Source: UBA7662 sp943369355 (GTDB lineage: Bacteria; Bacteroidota; Bacteroidia; UBA7662). Taken from it: a DNA stretch of 64,000 bases. The notes under the pieces were generated by a model that had not been told where the DNA came from, did no database searches, and worked only from the letters and a program-made list of their open reading frames with translations. The DNA lies in NCBI GenBank assembly GCA_943369355.1, contig CALRMX020000001.1, positions 1 to 64,000 of the forward strand, read 5' to 3'. Shown piece by piece: positions 25,158 to 34,676 of the stretch (the stretch's first letter is position 1; each line of letters begins with the position of its first letter). Both the position numbers and the translations under genes were made by a program.

Positions 25158-26060
25158 GTGTTTCGTATTGCCTATCACCCCATTTATAAGCATCCATTGC
25201 CCGTTGGTCACCGATTTCCAATGGAGAAGTATGAATTATTACCCGAGCAGTTGCTCTACGAAGGGATAGTTGCCCCTCAGCATTTTTTTGAGCCGGGCAT
25301 TCTTTCCGATGATATTGTACATCTGGTGCATGATTCAATCTACTTGAGGAGACTGAAAAACGGTGAGCTATCGGAAAAGGAACAGCGGAAAATAGGTTTT
25401 CCTTGGAGCGAAGCCTTGGTTGAGAGAGAATTGAGAATTGCGCAAGGGACTGTAGATGCATCCCACTTTGCACTGGAATTTGGTGTTAGCTTCAACATTG
25501 CTGGTGGAACTCACCACGCATACCGAGATTCTGGTGAAGGTTTTTGCATGCTGAATGACCAGGCAATTGCTGCTGCCTATTTGCTCCATAATAAGCTGGC
25601 TCACCAAATTCTCATAATCGACTTGGATGTGCACCAAGGCAATGGAACTGCTGCCATCTTTCAGGATGATCAACGTGTTTTTACATTTAGCATGCACGGT
25701 GCTGATAATTATCCTTTACATAAAGAAAAGTCGGATTGGGATATTCCTTTACCAGTGGGTATAGGAGATTTCGACTATTTGAATGAGCTATCCCGAAGTA
25801 TTCAAGTGTTCAGGAAAGAGCTGAAACCCGACTTTATCTTTTACCAAGCAGGTGTAGATGTTTTGGGAACGGATAAGCTAGGGAAGGTAAAACTAAGTCG
25901 CGAAGGGTGTAAACAACGCGATGAGTTGGTATTGAAATACGCTCAAGAGCAAAATATACCTGTAGTGGTTTGTATGGGTGGTGGTTATTCAGCTCGTATT
26001 GCCGATATTGTAGATGCTCACGTAAATACCTATCGGGTTGCTTATGATTTATTTGGTTAA
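25158..26060 (+). CDS. Histone deacetylase-like hydrolase (class II HDAC/AcuC type)
   Basis: I choose the GTG at 25158, giving 300 aa beginning MFRIAYHPIYKHPLPVGHRF, the usual opening for bacterial homologues; a TTG at 25119 would add 13 residues. The active site is complete: GGTHHAYRDSGEGFCMLND (paired histidines near 118), IDLDVHQGNGTA (zinc Asp and His near 157), the third zinc Asp in YQAGVDVLGTDKLGK near 229, and CMGGGYS near 274. It is a zinc amidohydrolase acting on acetylated protein, polyamine or acetoin-related substrates in the cytosol; the natural substrate cannot be told. It is followed 19 bp later by a GLPGLI-like gene. Confidence 0.93.
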   Translation: MFRIAYHPIYKHPLPVGHRFPMEKYELLPEQLLYEGIVAPQHFFEPGILSDDIVHLVHDSIYLRRLKNGELSEKEQRKIGFPWSEALVERELRIAQGTVDASHFALEFGVSFNIAGGTHHAYRDSGEGFCMLNDQAIAAAYLLHNKLAHQILIIDLDVHQGNGTAAIFQDDQRVFTFSMHGADNYPLHKEKSDWDIPLPVGIGDFDYLNELSRSIQVFRKELKPDFIFYQAGVDVLGTDKLGKVKLSREGCKQRDELVLKYAQEQNIPVVVCMGGGYSARIADIVDAHVNTYRVAYDLFG

Positions 26061-26078
26061 ATATAGTTTTACGCACCA

Positions 26079-26753
26079 ATGAGAAGTTTCTTTCTGTTAC
26101 TGATTTTTGCGTTGCATGCACCTTCAACCTATGGTCAAAAGACCAAAACTTTTGAAGGAAAAATAAGCTACACCGTAAGCATACAAGGCGATGGGCCTGA
26201 AGTGAGCATGGCCCGAAACGTAATGCCATCGAGAGTTATCTATGTGCTTAAAAATGGTAGCTTTTTAGTTGAACAGCAAGGGGGAATGGCTGCTGTTGGA
26301 GGTATTTTTATTTACAATCAAGCTATAGATAAGGCTTTTGTCAAAAACGATGCATATAAAACGGTAACCATAATTCACCAAGAGGTTGAAACAGGTGTAG
26401 TTCCAGTTTTGAAACGAACCGATAAAACGAAGGTGATCGCCGGCTATCCTTGTGTTGCTTTCAGTTTTCAATTCGATGATGGTGCCTCAGGGAAAGGGGA
26501 AATTTGGGTTGCCGAAAGTCTAAAAGTGAAGTACAAACCAAATTTTAACGCGAATACGCCTCTCGACAACAGATTGCTGGCCGTACTTCCAGGGTTTCCT
26601 TTGGCTATGACCTTTTACTTGGATAATTTTCAAATGGATTTAGTTGCCGACGCGGTGCATGAAAAACGTATTGAAGACGGGGTATTCGAATTACCTGGCG
26701 ATTACAAAGTGATTGATTTAACTGACGTAGACTCAAAACAAATCAAGGAATGA
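26079..26753 (+). CDS. Secreted GLPGLI/DUF4412-like protein
   Basis: 224 aa with a signal peptide (MRSFFLLLIFALHAPSTYG). The mature part starts KTFEGKISYTVSIQG and alternates beta strands, with VLPGFPLAMTFY near residue 166 in the place of the GLPGLI signature. It resembles the 8468-9235 protein in plan but not closely in sequence. It is probably periplasmic. The stop overlaps the ATG of the Nudix gene (ATGA), so the two are coupled although their products are likely in different compartments. Confidence 0.75.
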   Translation: MRSFFLLLIFALHAPSTYGQKTKTFEGKISYTVSIQGDGPEVSMARNVMPSRVIYVLKNGSFLVEQQGGMAAVGGIFIYNQAIDKAFVKNDAYKTVTIIHQEVETGVVPVLKRTDKTKVIAGYPCVAFSFQFDDGASGKGEIWVAESLKVKYKPNFNANTPLDNRLLAVLPGFPLAMTFYLDNFQMDLVADAVHEKRIEDGVFELPGDYKVIDLTDVDSKQIKE

Positions 26754-27310
26754 AATTCGATTATACCCGTAATCCTTGGACCCTGATTTCAGAAGAAGTG
26801 AAATACGAAAATCCTTGGATTAAGTTAACCGAGCATAAGGTTTTGAATCCTAAAGGAGGCGATGGAATATATGGCGTTGTCCACTTTAAACATTTAGCTA
26901 TTGGAATAGTCGCCATGGAGAATGAAAACCTTTGGCTGGTAGGCCAATACCGTTTTCCATTAAATCAATACAGTTGGGAAATTCCAGAAGGGGGTGGCAA
27001 GCACGGCGTAAGTCCACTCGAATCGGCAAAGAGGGAATTGTTAGAAGAGGTTGGTGCAGAAGCAGACTATTGGGAGGAAATTGGGAGATCACACCTGTCG
27101 AATTCTGTGTCTGACGAACTAGCCATATTGTATCTCGCTAAAGGCCTGAAGTATACCACCGCTGAACCCGAAGACACGGAGGAATTAAGGGCTCGGCAGG
27201 TAAGTCTAATGGAGGCATATGAAATGGTGAAGCATGGAGAAATTACCGATAGCATGTCCATTCAAGCGATACAAACGCTATACATCAGGAAGTTGGAAGG
27301 TCATTTATGA
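26750..27310 (+). CDS. Nudix hydrolase, ADP-ribose pyrophosphatase-like
   Basis: 186 aa. The N-terminal strand-rich part (YENPWIKLTEHKVLNPKGG) and WEIPEGGGKHG are as in NudF-type ADP-sugar diphosphatases. The Nudix core RELLEEVGAEAD near residue 91 keeps the metal-binding glutamates. The first glutamate of the GX5EX7REUXEEXGU box is valine here (GGKHGVSPLESAKRE), a departure that may alter metal or substrate handling. It probably hydrolyses ADP-ribose or a related nucleotide sugar in the cytosol. The 3' end overlaps a convergent second Nudix gene by 26 bp. Confidence 0.9.
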   Translation: MKFDYTRNPWTLISEEVKYENPWIKLTEHKVLNPKGGDGIYGVVHFKHLAIGIVAMENENLWLVGQYRFPLNQYSWEIPEGGGKHGVSPLESAKRELLEEVGAEADYWEEIGRSHLSNSVSDELAILYLAKGLKYTTAEPEDTEELRARQVSLMEAYEMVKHGEITDSMSIQAIQTLYIRKLEGHL

Positions 27311-27749
27311 GCCACATTTCTTTTAACATCTTGCCCACTTTTTGGTCAATTGGGAAGGTGAAATACGCTTCTGCATCTATTTCTTGGATAGGAAGCCATT
27401 TGAAAATTTCGTCTTCTTCTTTATTGGCATCAAGCTCGCGCTTTTCTGGTACAAATTTTTGTTTGGATTGAACCAAATAATAAAAGCTCAACAGCTGTAC
27501 GTTTGGGTCAAAAGCAGAAGCAATAAAGAAGTCGGTAGTGTAAAAGTGCCCGACTACTGCCACATCCAGATTCGTTTCCTCTTTAAACTCCCGTATTAAA
27601 CCTTCGCAAAGTCCTTCGCCCCATTCAAGACCCCCACCTGGAAACTTATTCATCCTTTTCCCCTTAAAACGCTCTTCGGCTACCAGTATATGCTCGTTAT
27701 CAATGAGCAAGCCATATACACGTAATGTAAATCGTTTGTTATCCATCAT
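27285..27749 (-). CDS. Nudix hydrolase (MutT-like)
   Basis: 154 aa. The Nudix box is complete: GGGLEWGEGLCEGLIREFKEET near residue 40, matching GX5EX7REUXEEXGU. The protein starts RFTLRVYGLLIDNEHILVAEE, typical of small housecleaning Nudix enzymes that hydrolyse nucleoside diphosphate derivatives. The substrate is not predictable. It is transcribed against the 26750-27310 Nudix gene, and the last 26 bp of each are shared on opposite strands. Confidence 0.92.
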   Translation of the reverse strand: MMDNKRFTLRVYGLLIDNEHILVAEERFKGKRMNKFPGGGLEWGEGLCEGLIREFKEETNLDVAVVGHFYTTDFFIASAFDPNVQLLSFYYLVQSKQKFVPEKRELDANKEEDEIFKWLPIQEIDAEAYFTFPIDQKVGKMLKEMWLINDLPTS

Positions 27750-27804
27750 TTTTAGCTGCGTAAATCAAAGCATCATAGCTAATTTAGTGGCTTAACGACA
27801 AGCA

Positions 27805-28953
27805 ATGCGTACAGTTTTCGTATTTTTCTTAGTAGGCCTTACTACGCACGTATGGGCTCAAAATAGGCCAGCCGAAATTCCATTGCCTTTGCCAAAACAA
27901 CCTAAAAACATTGTGTTGTTGATTGGCGATGGGATGGGACTGAGCCAAATTACTGCTGGCATGGTGGCAAACGGAAACATTCTTCAACTCGAACGCTTTA
28001 GTTATGTAGGCTTTAGCAAAACTTTTTCGGCTGATAATATCGTCACCGATTCGGGTGCAGGAGCTACGGCACTGAGTATTGGCCGCAAAGCGAACAACGG
28101 TGCGATTGGGGTCGATGCTGACAGTGCTGTTTATGAAACCATCTTAGAATCGGCCAAACTTGCCGGAAAATCAACAGGTTTAGTAGCCACCTGTGCAATC
28201 ACGCATGCTACGCCGGCTTCATTCGCGGCACATCATTACGACCGCGACAGCATGGAAGCCATTGCCTTAGACATGAGTAAGGCTGGAGTAGATCTCATGA
28301 TAGGTGGGGGACGTGATTATTTCGAAAACAGAAAGGATAATTTGAATTTACTCGCAAGCATGGAAGACAGAGGCGTACAAATTATTCGAACAGAAGAGTC
28401 GTTGTTTAACATCAAACAACTGCCCGTAGCTGCATTACTCTGGGCCGACGATGCTTTACCCAAGCACCAAGGCAGGAACGATATTCTTCCAAAAGCGACC
28501 TATTTGGCTCTAGAGAAACTTTCAGAAGATCGTGATGGCTTTTTTTTAATGGTAGAAGGGAGTCAAATTGACTGGGGTGGACATGCCAATGAAAGCGAAT
28601 ACATCATCCAAGAAATGCTTGATTTTGATGAAGCTATTGGTATTGCCATCGATTTTGCCGAAAGAAATAAGGAAACCTTGGTCATTGTAACGGCTGACCA
28701 CGAAACCGGTGGATATGCCATTAATGGTGGCAATTTGATAGAGAAGAAGATCATGCCCGCATTTACAACCAAGAAACACACGGCAGTGATGGTGCCCGTT
28801 TTTGCTTTTGGACCTGGTGCCGAGGCTTTCATGGGTATTCAGGATAATACCCAGCTTTATGAAAAAATGATGACTGCTCTTGATCTACAACGTAAAAGTA
28901 AGCCCGTTGCATGGAAAAATAAAGCTCTGTTTTACGCGCCCATTAAGCGTTAA
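27805..28953 (+). CDS. Alkaline phosphatase (PhoA superfamily)
   Basis: 382 aa with a signal peptide (MRTVFVFFLVGLTTHVWAQ), so periplasmic. The metal site IGDGMGLSQ lies near residue 40. The catalytic serine is in TDSGAGATALSIG near residue 83. Further ligands are in ITHATPASFAAHHYDR near 135, EGSQIDWGGHAN near 253 and TADHETGGY near 298. It removes phosphate from monoesters. It lies next to a convergent two-component gene, with which it overlaps by 11 bp; whether that system controls it is unknown, and no Pho box was identified. Confidence 0.94.
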   Translation: MRTVFVFFLVGLTTHVWAQNRPAEIPLPLPKQPKNIVLLIGDGMGLSQITAGMVANGNILQLERFSYVGFSKTFSADNIVTDSGAGATALSIGRKANNGAIGVDADSAVYETILESAKLAGKSTGLVATCAITHATPASFAAHHYDRDSMEAIALDMSKAGVDLMIGGGRDYFENRKDNLNLLASMEDRGVQIIRTEESLFNIKQLPVAALLWADDALPKHQGRNDILPKATYLALEKLSEDRDGFFLMVEGSQIDWGGHANESEYIIQEMLDFDEAIGIAIDFAERNKETLVIVTADHETGGYAINGGNLIEKKIMPAFTTKKHTAVMVPVFAFGPGAEAFMGIQDNTQLYEKMMTALDLQRKSKPVAWKNKALFYAPIKR

Positions 28954-29641
28954 CACTGAGTCGAAACCCATTGCCATGAATGTTTAAGATTTCTATTCTT
29001 GCATCGTGGCTGAGGTATTTACGTAGTTTGGTCACGTAAACGTCCATACTCCTTGATGTAAAGTAATTATCTTCTTTCCATATGCGTGTGAGCGCCTCGC
29101 TTCTCGTAAGTACTTTATTGATATTATGGGCCAGCAGTTTTAATAATTCCGCCTCTTTGGGAGATAAAGTGTATTTCACTTCATTTCCGTAGGTAAGCTC
29201 TCGAATAGAGGCATCAAATTGATATGCTCCTATTGAAAAGGTATTCGTTTCAAGACCAGCTTCATTCTGTTGAACACGATTCAATACTGCTTTAATTTTA
29301 AACAGTAAGACTTCCGAATCGAAAGGCTTGGTGATATAATCGTCCGCGCCGAGTTGAAAGCCATAAATCATGTCGTTTTTCATGCTTTTGGCTGTGAGAA
29401 AGAATAATGGAATGCTTTTGTTGAGCTTCCGAATTTCTTCGGCTAATGTAAAACCGTCTTTCTCGGGCATCATTACATCCAAAATGCAAATATCGAATTG
29501 GCCATTTCTAAAGGCATTTAAGCCGAGATTGCCGTTGGTGCAGAGGGTAACCGAATAGTCGTTTAGTTGCAAATAATCTCGCAAAACGGCCCCAAAGTTT
29601 GGGTCATCTTCAACCAATAAAATATGCTTAGCCGTATTCAT
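28943..29641 (-). CDS. OmpR-family response regulator (RprY-like)
   Basis: 232 aa. The receiver holds LVEDDPNFG, the phospho-acceptor in ICILDVMMPEKDG (near residue 53), FLTAKS and DYITKPFDSE. The C-terminal winged helix includes LSPKEAELLKLLAHN and RSMDVYVTKLRKYL. The sequence is close in character to RprY of Bacteroides. It is the output of the kinase encoded just upstream, from which it is separated by 6 bp. The 3' end overlaps the alkaline phosphatase gene by 11 bp. Confidence 0.94.
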   Translation of the reverse strand: MNTAKHILLVEDDPNFGAVLRDYLQLNDYSVTLCTNGNLGLNAFRNGQFDICILDVMMPEKDGFTLAEEIRKLNKSIPLFFLTAKSMKNDMIYGFQLGADDYITKPFDSEVLLFKIKAVLNRVQQNEAGLETNTFSIGAYQFDASIRELTYGNEVKYTLSPKEAELLKLLAHNINKVLTRSEALTRIWKEDNYFTSRSMDVYVTKLRKYLSHDARIEILNIHGNGFRLSVNA

Positions 29642-29647
29642 GCTATT

Positions 29648-31477
29648 TCAAATTAACGGAAGTTTGATGTGAAATGTACTTCCAACGCCTGATTCAGTTT
29701 CAACGTTTACCTCTCCGTTATGTGCCTCTACGATGGCTTTAACATAGCTAAGGCCTAAACCGAAACCTTTTATGTTATGTACGTTTCCGGTTGGTACGCG
29801 GTAAAACTTTTCGAATATTCTTTGTTTCGTTTCTCGGTTCATCCCTATGCCTTTATCCTGAACCGAGATGAGCGCGTAATTGCCAATCTTTTTACTGCTA
29901 ATCAGTACTTCCGGGGTTTCTTTTGAATATTTGAGCGCATTATCTAACAAATTGGTAAAAACGTTAGCGAGATGCATTTCGTCACCTTCAAGGGTCATAT
30001 GAATAGAATCGAGATCTATTTGTACCCTCGAGCCGCGATTATCAAACTGAATTTGCATCAATTCTACGGCGTGCTCTATAATTGGCGTTAATTCAACCCT
30101 ACTTTTTTGTAATTGCACTTCCTTTCGGTCGAGCTGTGCGGTTTGTAAAACTTGCTCTACCTGTGTGTTCATTCTCCGATTTTCCGATTTAATGATACTG
30201 ATGTATCTCGAGATCAAACCACCGTCAGTTTGAACCTTTGGATTGGCCAACGCATCTGCCGCCAAATTAATGGTGGCAATAGGTGTCTTAAACTCATGGG
30301 TCATGTTATTAATGAAGTCAGATTTCATGTCCGACAACTTCTTTTGACGTAGCAACACACGAATAGAAGTGTAAAAAATTACGACCAAGATCACGATGAG
30401 GAAGAAGGAAACCAACAGCATACTCCAAAGTTTGCCTAAGACAAATTTTGAAGGGTGGGGGAAGTAGATTTCGAGACGTTCATTGAGATTATAGAGATCG
30501 TTTGGAAACAGGCGAGCATGAAAAACCTGATAGTCTTCACTGATATCCCATGCATCTTCACTTTTCCCAGAACCAAACACCCAAATCAGGCTGTCGGCGT
30601 TTTGGCGAACAACTCTATACTCCATGCCTCCATTTAGCCCATGATTGGCTAAATTCGCTTTGAGAATTGAATCAAATTCAAGTTGGTGTATTCGTTCTTC
30701 AATAGGTTGTTTCGGTACAATGAAGTCAACGGCTACCTTATTTAACAAACTATCAATGCGCAACTTGCGCTTAACAATTTGTTGTTTTATCCTTTTTCTG
30801 GGATTTGGTTCCTGCTTTTTGTTTCCTACTTGCTGTTCAGCCGGATTTATTCTTACCAACACATCATTTCCCTCATTCGGGTAGATGCGTCGAACCTGAA
30901 CATCAGAAAAATCGCGGGATAAACGCAGTTCTAGCGATTCTGCTTGGTTAATAACTGCATTTAAAACACTATCCATGTTCAGCTCAATGTTGAACATATT
31001 GGTAATGGGAGCATCAAACGGACGATAGAAGAAAAGACTGCCGTTTTCTGGGTTTGGGAAAGGCAATCGTGGATGTTCTCCGTATTCGTCATACTTGAAT
31101 TGAAAAAAACTATCCCTGTTAGATGCTAATGGAGCAGACTTAACTACGGAGGGCGATATCCGAAGTTGCTTCTTTGATGGGCGTTCAGCTTCGGCATTCA
31201 CCAATTCTATGGTGTCGAAAGTATATATAGCTGGTCCATTCAAGAAATCTAGTTTTTGCACCAATTGATTCCTATCAACTCTAGATGCCATCAAGCGCCC
31301 TGCTTCTCTTGCTTCAAGCGCGTAGTTAGTGGAGAGAAGTGCCTGCGTTACGTTTCGTTCGAATTCTTCGGCCTTCATTTTCATGGCCTCGTTAATCCAA
31401 AACATTTGAACAGCAACTAAACCTACCAGTGCACCTGCCATGGCTACAATTAGAAAGGGTATTATTTTTCTGTTCAT
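29648..31477 (-). CDS. Membrane sensor histidine kinase (RprX-like)
   Basis: 609 aa. A membrane span at residues 5-25 and a second near 349-372 (LLVSFFLIVILVVIFYTSI) enclose a large periplasmic sensor of about 320 residues with no recognised fold. The cytoplasmic core has HisKA (NNMTHEFKTPIATI, His near 395), then NVFTNLLDNALKYS, DKGIGMNR and GFGLGLSYVK. It partners the OmpR-type regulator 6 bp downstream. A perfect -7 element lies only 4 nt before the ATG. Confidence 0.94.
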   Translation of the reverse strand: MNRKIIPFLIVAMAGALVGLVAVQMFWINEAMKMKAEEFERNVTQALLSTNYALEAREAGRLMASRVDRNQLVQKLDFLNGPAIYTFDTIELVNAEAERPSKKQLRISPSVVKSAPLASNRDSFFQFKYDEYGEHPRLPFPNPENGSLFFYRPFDAPITNMFNIELNMDSVLNAVINQAESLELRLSRDFSDVQVRRIYPNEGNDVLVRINPAEQQVGNKKQEPNPRKRIKQQIVKRKLRIDSLLNKVAVDFIVPKQPIEERIHQLEFDSILKANLANHGLNGGMEYRVVRQNADSLIWVFGSGKSEDAWDISEDYQVFHARLFPNDLYNLNERLEIYFPHPSKFVLGKLWSMLLVSFFLIVILVVIFYTSIRVLLRQKKLSDMKSDFINNMTHEFKTPIATINLAADALANPKVQTDGGLISRYISIIKSENRRMNTQVEQVLQTAQLDRKEVQLQKSRVELTPIIEHAVELMQIQFDNRGSRVQIDLDSIHMTLEGDEMHLANVFTNLLDNALKYSKETPEVLISSKKIGNYALISVQDKGIGMNRETKQRIFEKFYRVPTGNVHNIKGFGLGLSYVKAIVEAHNGEVNVETESGVGSTFHIKLPLI

Positions 31478-31481
31478 TCAA

Positions 31482-31489
31482 CAAAACTA
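31482..31489 (-). promoter_or_regulatory. -7 element TAGTTTTG abutting the kinase start
   Basis: A perfect TAnnTTTG on the minus strand ends 4 nt before the ATG at 31477. The transcript would start at or next to the start codon. A TTG lies only about 8 nt upstream, too close to be a -33 box. Confidence 0.5.
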
Positions 31490-31623
31490 AGTCTTGACAA
31501 TCAGACTGCTATTTCCTTTAACGTTTCATTAACCTGATTTATGATCACATTAAGGAAAGTACTATCTGTATCGTTCTGTCGTATTTTCGTGTATTACGAA
31601 GTGGGTTTTGGTATATTCGTACT

Positions 31624-34600
31624 ATGACCTTGCTTAAGAACCTCATCCGAAATCTTTCGTCATGGGGAGTAGATGAAAACCAGTCTGCTGCTCAACAACG
31701 TAGAGTTAGGGTCATCAATTCTTTTCTTCTGCTTGCCATGGTGGCCATTATTGCCACTACAGCAATTGATATCGTTCAAGAGCTTCCCGCACAGTTTCTA
31801 CTCAATACAATCACCTTTTTTGGTTACCTAACGCTGTTTTTATTAAATCGGCGGGGGTTTCATAACCAAGCGGCCTATGCCTTATTGGTGCTTACCAGTG
31901 CATTGATTTTTTACTACGCTACTTTGTTCGGGCCTGAACAGGGTTCTTACTTATTTCAATTGGTCGTTTTTTTGGCTATTCCCTTTGTGGTCGACTTCGA
32001 AAAGAAGGCGCAAGTACTCATGCTTGTTGCTATAGTGGCTACCATTATGATGGTCAGCATATTTATCGAATTTCCTTGGCGTGTTGCCATTGACAAAGCT
32101 GTTTTGAAGGAGTCATTCATGGCCAATTTCCTTCAAGTTGCGGTATTGATAATTTCGTTCGTTTTGGTGATTTATTGGTCGAACGATGATGTAACCACGC
32201 GTTTGCGCAATGCAATGCAAACTGTTGAGTCGATGCTTCAGCACACATCATTTTACATCTGGTCGATAGACATGGACATGCGCTTAATTCAGGCAAACGA
32301 CGAATACAAACGTTTGTTGGCAAGTAGATTTGGCGTGGATCCTAAGCCAGGTCTTTCGATGTTAGACATCATGCGGGAGCCATTTCGGACTGAACTCGAA
32401 ACGTATTATAAAAAGGCACTTACAGGTATTAATCAGCAATTCGTACATCGATACGAATTTATTGATGGTAGTATTCTGATTGCCGAAATCAATATGTATC
32501 CCAATTATGATGCAAACAATGTTGTGACTGGGGTAACCGTTTACAGTCATAACATCACCGAAAAGCAACAAATTGCTTCAGCTCTGGAAGAAAACAGGCA
32601 ATTGCTTTCAGATGTGCTCGGGCTTGCTAAAGTAGGAGCGTGGAAATCGGATATCGTCACGGGTCAGATTTTTTGGGATGAACGTACCTGCGAAATCATG
32701 GGAGTTCCTTTTATGGAAGCGGGTCGAGATCCTAACGACTATTTTAAATGCATCCATCCCGACGATTTAGTTGAGGTTCGTGGAAAATTAGAAGCTTTTG
32801 AATCCTCCGGAAGCGTGCTCTTGCTCGACCATAGGGTTTTAAACCCCAATGGTCAGACTCGCTTTATTCACGAAAAAGCCACGGCTATTCGGAATAAAAA
32901 AGGTAAACTCATTGAAGTTAGAGGATTTATTCAGGACACCACAGAGCTGAAGATTCAGGAAGAAATTGAACAACGAACTAGTTACCTACTGAAAGAGGTA
33001 AAACAAGCCTCTGAAACTTTACTTACCGACACCAATTTTGAACATGCATTTCAACAAGCCATTGAAATGGTTACCCAAGCAATAGGTGCATCGCGAACAT
33101 GGGTTTTTCGTCATTTTGAGTCTGCCTATGGCGAAGCAGCGCGTTTGGTTACACCTGTTCCTTCCAATGGCTCCACAATTGCAGAACGAGAACAAGTTCT
33201 TTTGCAAAGGGGAATGCCCTACAAAAAAATAAAACTATACGATTGGTATTTGCTACTAGAAAAGGGTGAGTCGATTTCGGGCATGTTGGGAACCTTTAGT
33301 CCTCAAAAGCAAGCAGTCTTAGCACATTTTGAAATTCGTTCTATTTTGATTTTGCCAATTCAGGTCGACAACAAATTTTGGGGATTTATTGGCTTTGACA
33401 ACTTCAAGGAAAATTGGAGATGGACGGGAATTGAAGAGAATATTCTAAGAGGTTTTTGCAATGCTTTAGGAGGGGCAATTAGCCAACAATTAACTCAAAA
33501 AGCCTTACTTAAGGCGAAAGAATCGGCAGAAGTCGCGACACAGTCGAAGTCAAATTTCCTGTCTAATATTTCGCACGAAATTCGAACTCCAATGAACGCC
33601 ATCATTGGCTTAACCGAACTGCTCTTGCCCGAAGTTCAAGAGAAGCAGCAACTCGAATATCTTCAAGCCATCCGTTTTTCGGCCGATAACCTACTTCGAC
33701 TGATTAACGATCTATTGGATTTAAGTAAAATTGAAGCAGGGAAAATTGAAATCACTTCAGAGCCCTTTGATATGAAGGAGCTCTTGCAAAATTTCGAGCG
33801 TACCTTAGGGTATATTGCTAAAGACAAGGCTGTAGAAATAAGGCTCGAAATGCAAGCCGATTTACCCGTGAACTTGACGGGTGATGCAGTCCGCCTAAAT
33901 CAAATTTTACTCAATGTAGGTGCGAATGCAGTGAAATTTACCGATGAAGGGCGCATTGATATTCGTGTTAAAGTGCTCAGTCAAAGTAGCGAGGCTGTAA
34001 GAATAGCCTATGAAATTGAAGATACGGGTATAGGTATCTCCGAAGAAAAGTTAGAACGCATTTTTGAGCAATTCGAACAAGCCGAAAAGTACACCAGTAA
34101 GAAGTATGGAGGAACTGGCTTAGGACTTACCATTACACGAAAGTTAGTTCAATTACTTGGGGGAAATATTTCTGTAGTCAGCCAAATCAATAAAGGCACT
34201 TGTTTTACCATAGAGTTGCCATTTACTTCACATCAGGCAAAACGCATTGGCGATACAACCGAAGAAGTAAGTCTTTACAGTACACTTCAAGGTCATAAGG
34301 TACTCTTAGTGGAAGACAATCATATAAATCTGATGCTCGCATCTCGCTTATTGAAAAAATGGCAGCTTGAATATCGGGTTGCCGAGAATGGAGCAGAGGC
34401 TGAGATGCTGCTTAAGCAAGAGCATTTTGATCTTATCTTATTAGACATTCAAATGCCAGTAATGAACGGATTTGAGTTAATTGAAAGAATACGAGGAGGA
34501 TTAATAGGCGGAGATGTTAATATACCTGTAATCGCACTAACTGCAGATGCGTTTGACCAAACGAGAGAAAAGGCTGACGCATTGGGCTTTAACGATTTTA

Positions 34601-34671
34601 TTACCAAGCCTATTAAGAGCAGTGACTTATTCCTAAAAATGAAGAAGCTGCTTCACGCTACCGGAAACTGA
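31624..34671 (+). CDS. Large PAS/GAF hybrid sensor histidine kinase
   Basis: 1015 aa. About six membrane spans fill residues 30-185. A first PAS (VESMLQHTSFYIWSIDMDMRLI) spans about 200-310, a second PAS/PAC (VLGLAKVGAWKSDIVTG, HPDDLVEVRGK) about 325-440, and a GAF domain about 455-620. The kinase core has HisKA (SNISHEIRTPMNAIIG, His near 650), NVGANAVKFTDEG, EDTGIGISE and a receiver with LILLDIQMPVMNG near residue 940. It is a membrane hybrid kinase with no neighbouring regulator. Its stop lies 5 bp from that of the convergent MBL gene. Confidence 0.95.
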   Translation: MTLLKNLIRNLSSWGVDENQSAAQQRRVRVINSFLLLAMVAIIATTAIDIVQELPAQFLLNTITFFGYLTLFLLNRRGFHNQAAYALLVLTSALIFYYATLFGPEQGSYLFQLVVFLAIPFVVDFEKKAQVLMLVAIVATIMMVSIFIEFPWRVAIDKAVLKESFMANFLQVAVLIISFVLVIYWSNDDVTTRLRNAMQTVESMLQHTSFYIWSIDMDMRLIQANDEYKRLLASRFGVDPKPGLSMLDIMREPFRTELETYYKKALTGINQQFVHRYEFIDGSILIAEINMYPNYDANNVVTGVTVYSHNITEKQQIASALEENRQLLSDVLGLAKVGAWKSDIVTGQIFWDERTCEIMGVPFMEAGRDPNDYFKCIHPDDLVEVRGKLEAFESSGSVLLLDHRVLNPNGQTRFIHEKATAIRNKKGKLIEVRGFIQDTTELKIQEEIEQRTSYLLKEVKQASETLLTDTNFEHAFQQAIEMVTQAIGASRTWVFRHFESAYGEAARLVTPVPSNGSTIAEREQVLLQRGMPYKKIKLYDWYLLLEKGESISGMLGTFSPQKQAVLAHFEIRSILILPIQVDNKFWGFIGFDNFKENWRWTGIEENILRGFCNALGGAISQQLTQKALLKAKESAEVATQSKSNFLSNISHEIRTPMNAIIGLTELLLPEVQEKQQLEYLQAIRFSADNLLRLINDLLDLSKIEAGKIEITSEPFDMKELLQNFERTLGYIAKDKAVEIRLEMQADLPVNLTGDAVRLNQILLNVGANAVKFTDEGRIDIRVKVLSQSSEAVRIAYEIEDTGIGISEEKLERIFEQFEQAEKYTSKKYGGTGLGLTITRKLVQLLGGNISVVSQINKGTCFTIELPFTSHQAKRIGDTTEEVSLYSTLQGHKVLLVEDNHINLMLASRLLKKWQLEYRVAENGAEAEMLLKQEHFDLILLDIQMPVMNGFELIERIRGGLIGGDVNIPVIALTADAFDQTREKADALGFNDFITKPIKSSDLFLKMKKLLHATGN

Positions 34672-34676
34672 GATTT

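Noticed and set aside
25093..25473. N-terminal extension of the lipoprotein gene to 25473
   Set aside because: It would cover the divergent HDAC start region, has no coding character, and the ATG at 25092 gives a perfect lipoprotein signal.
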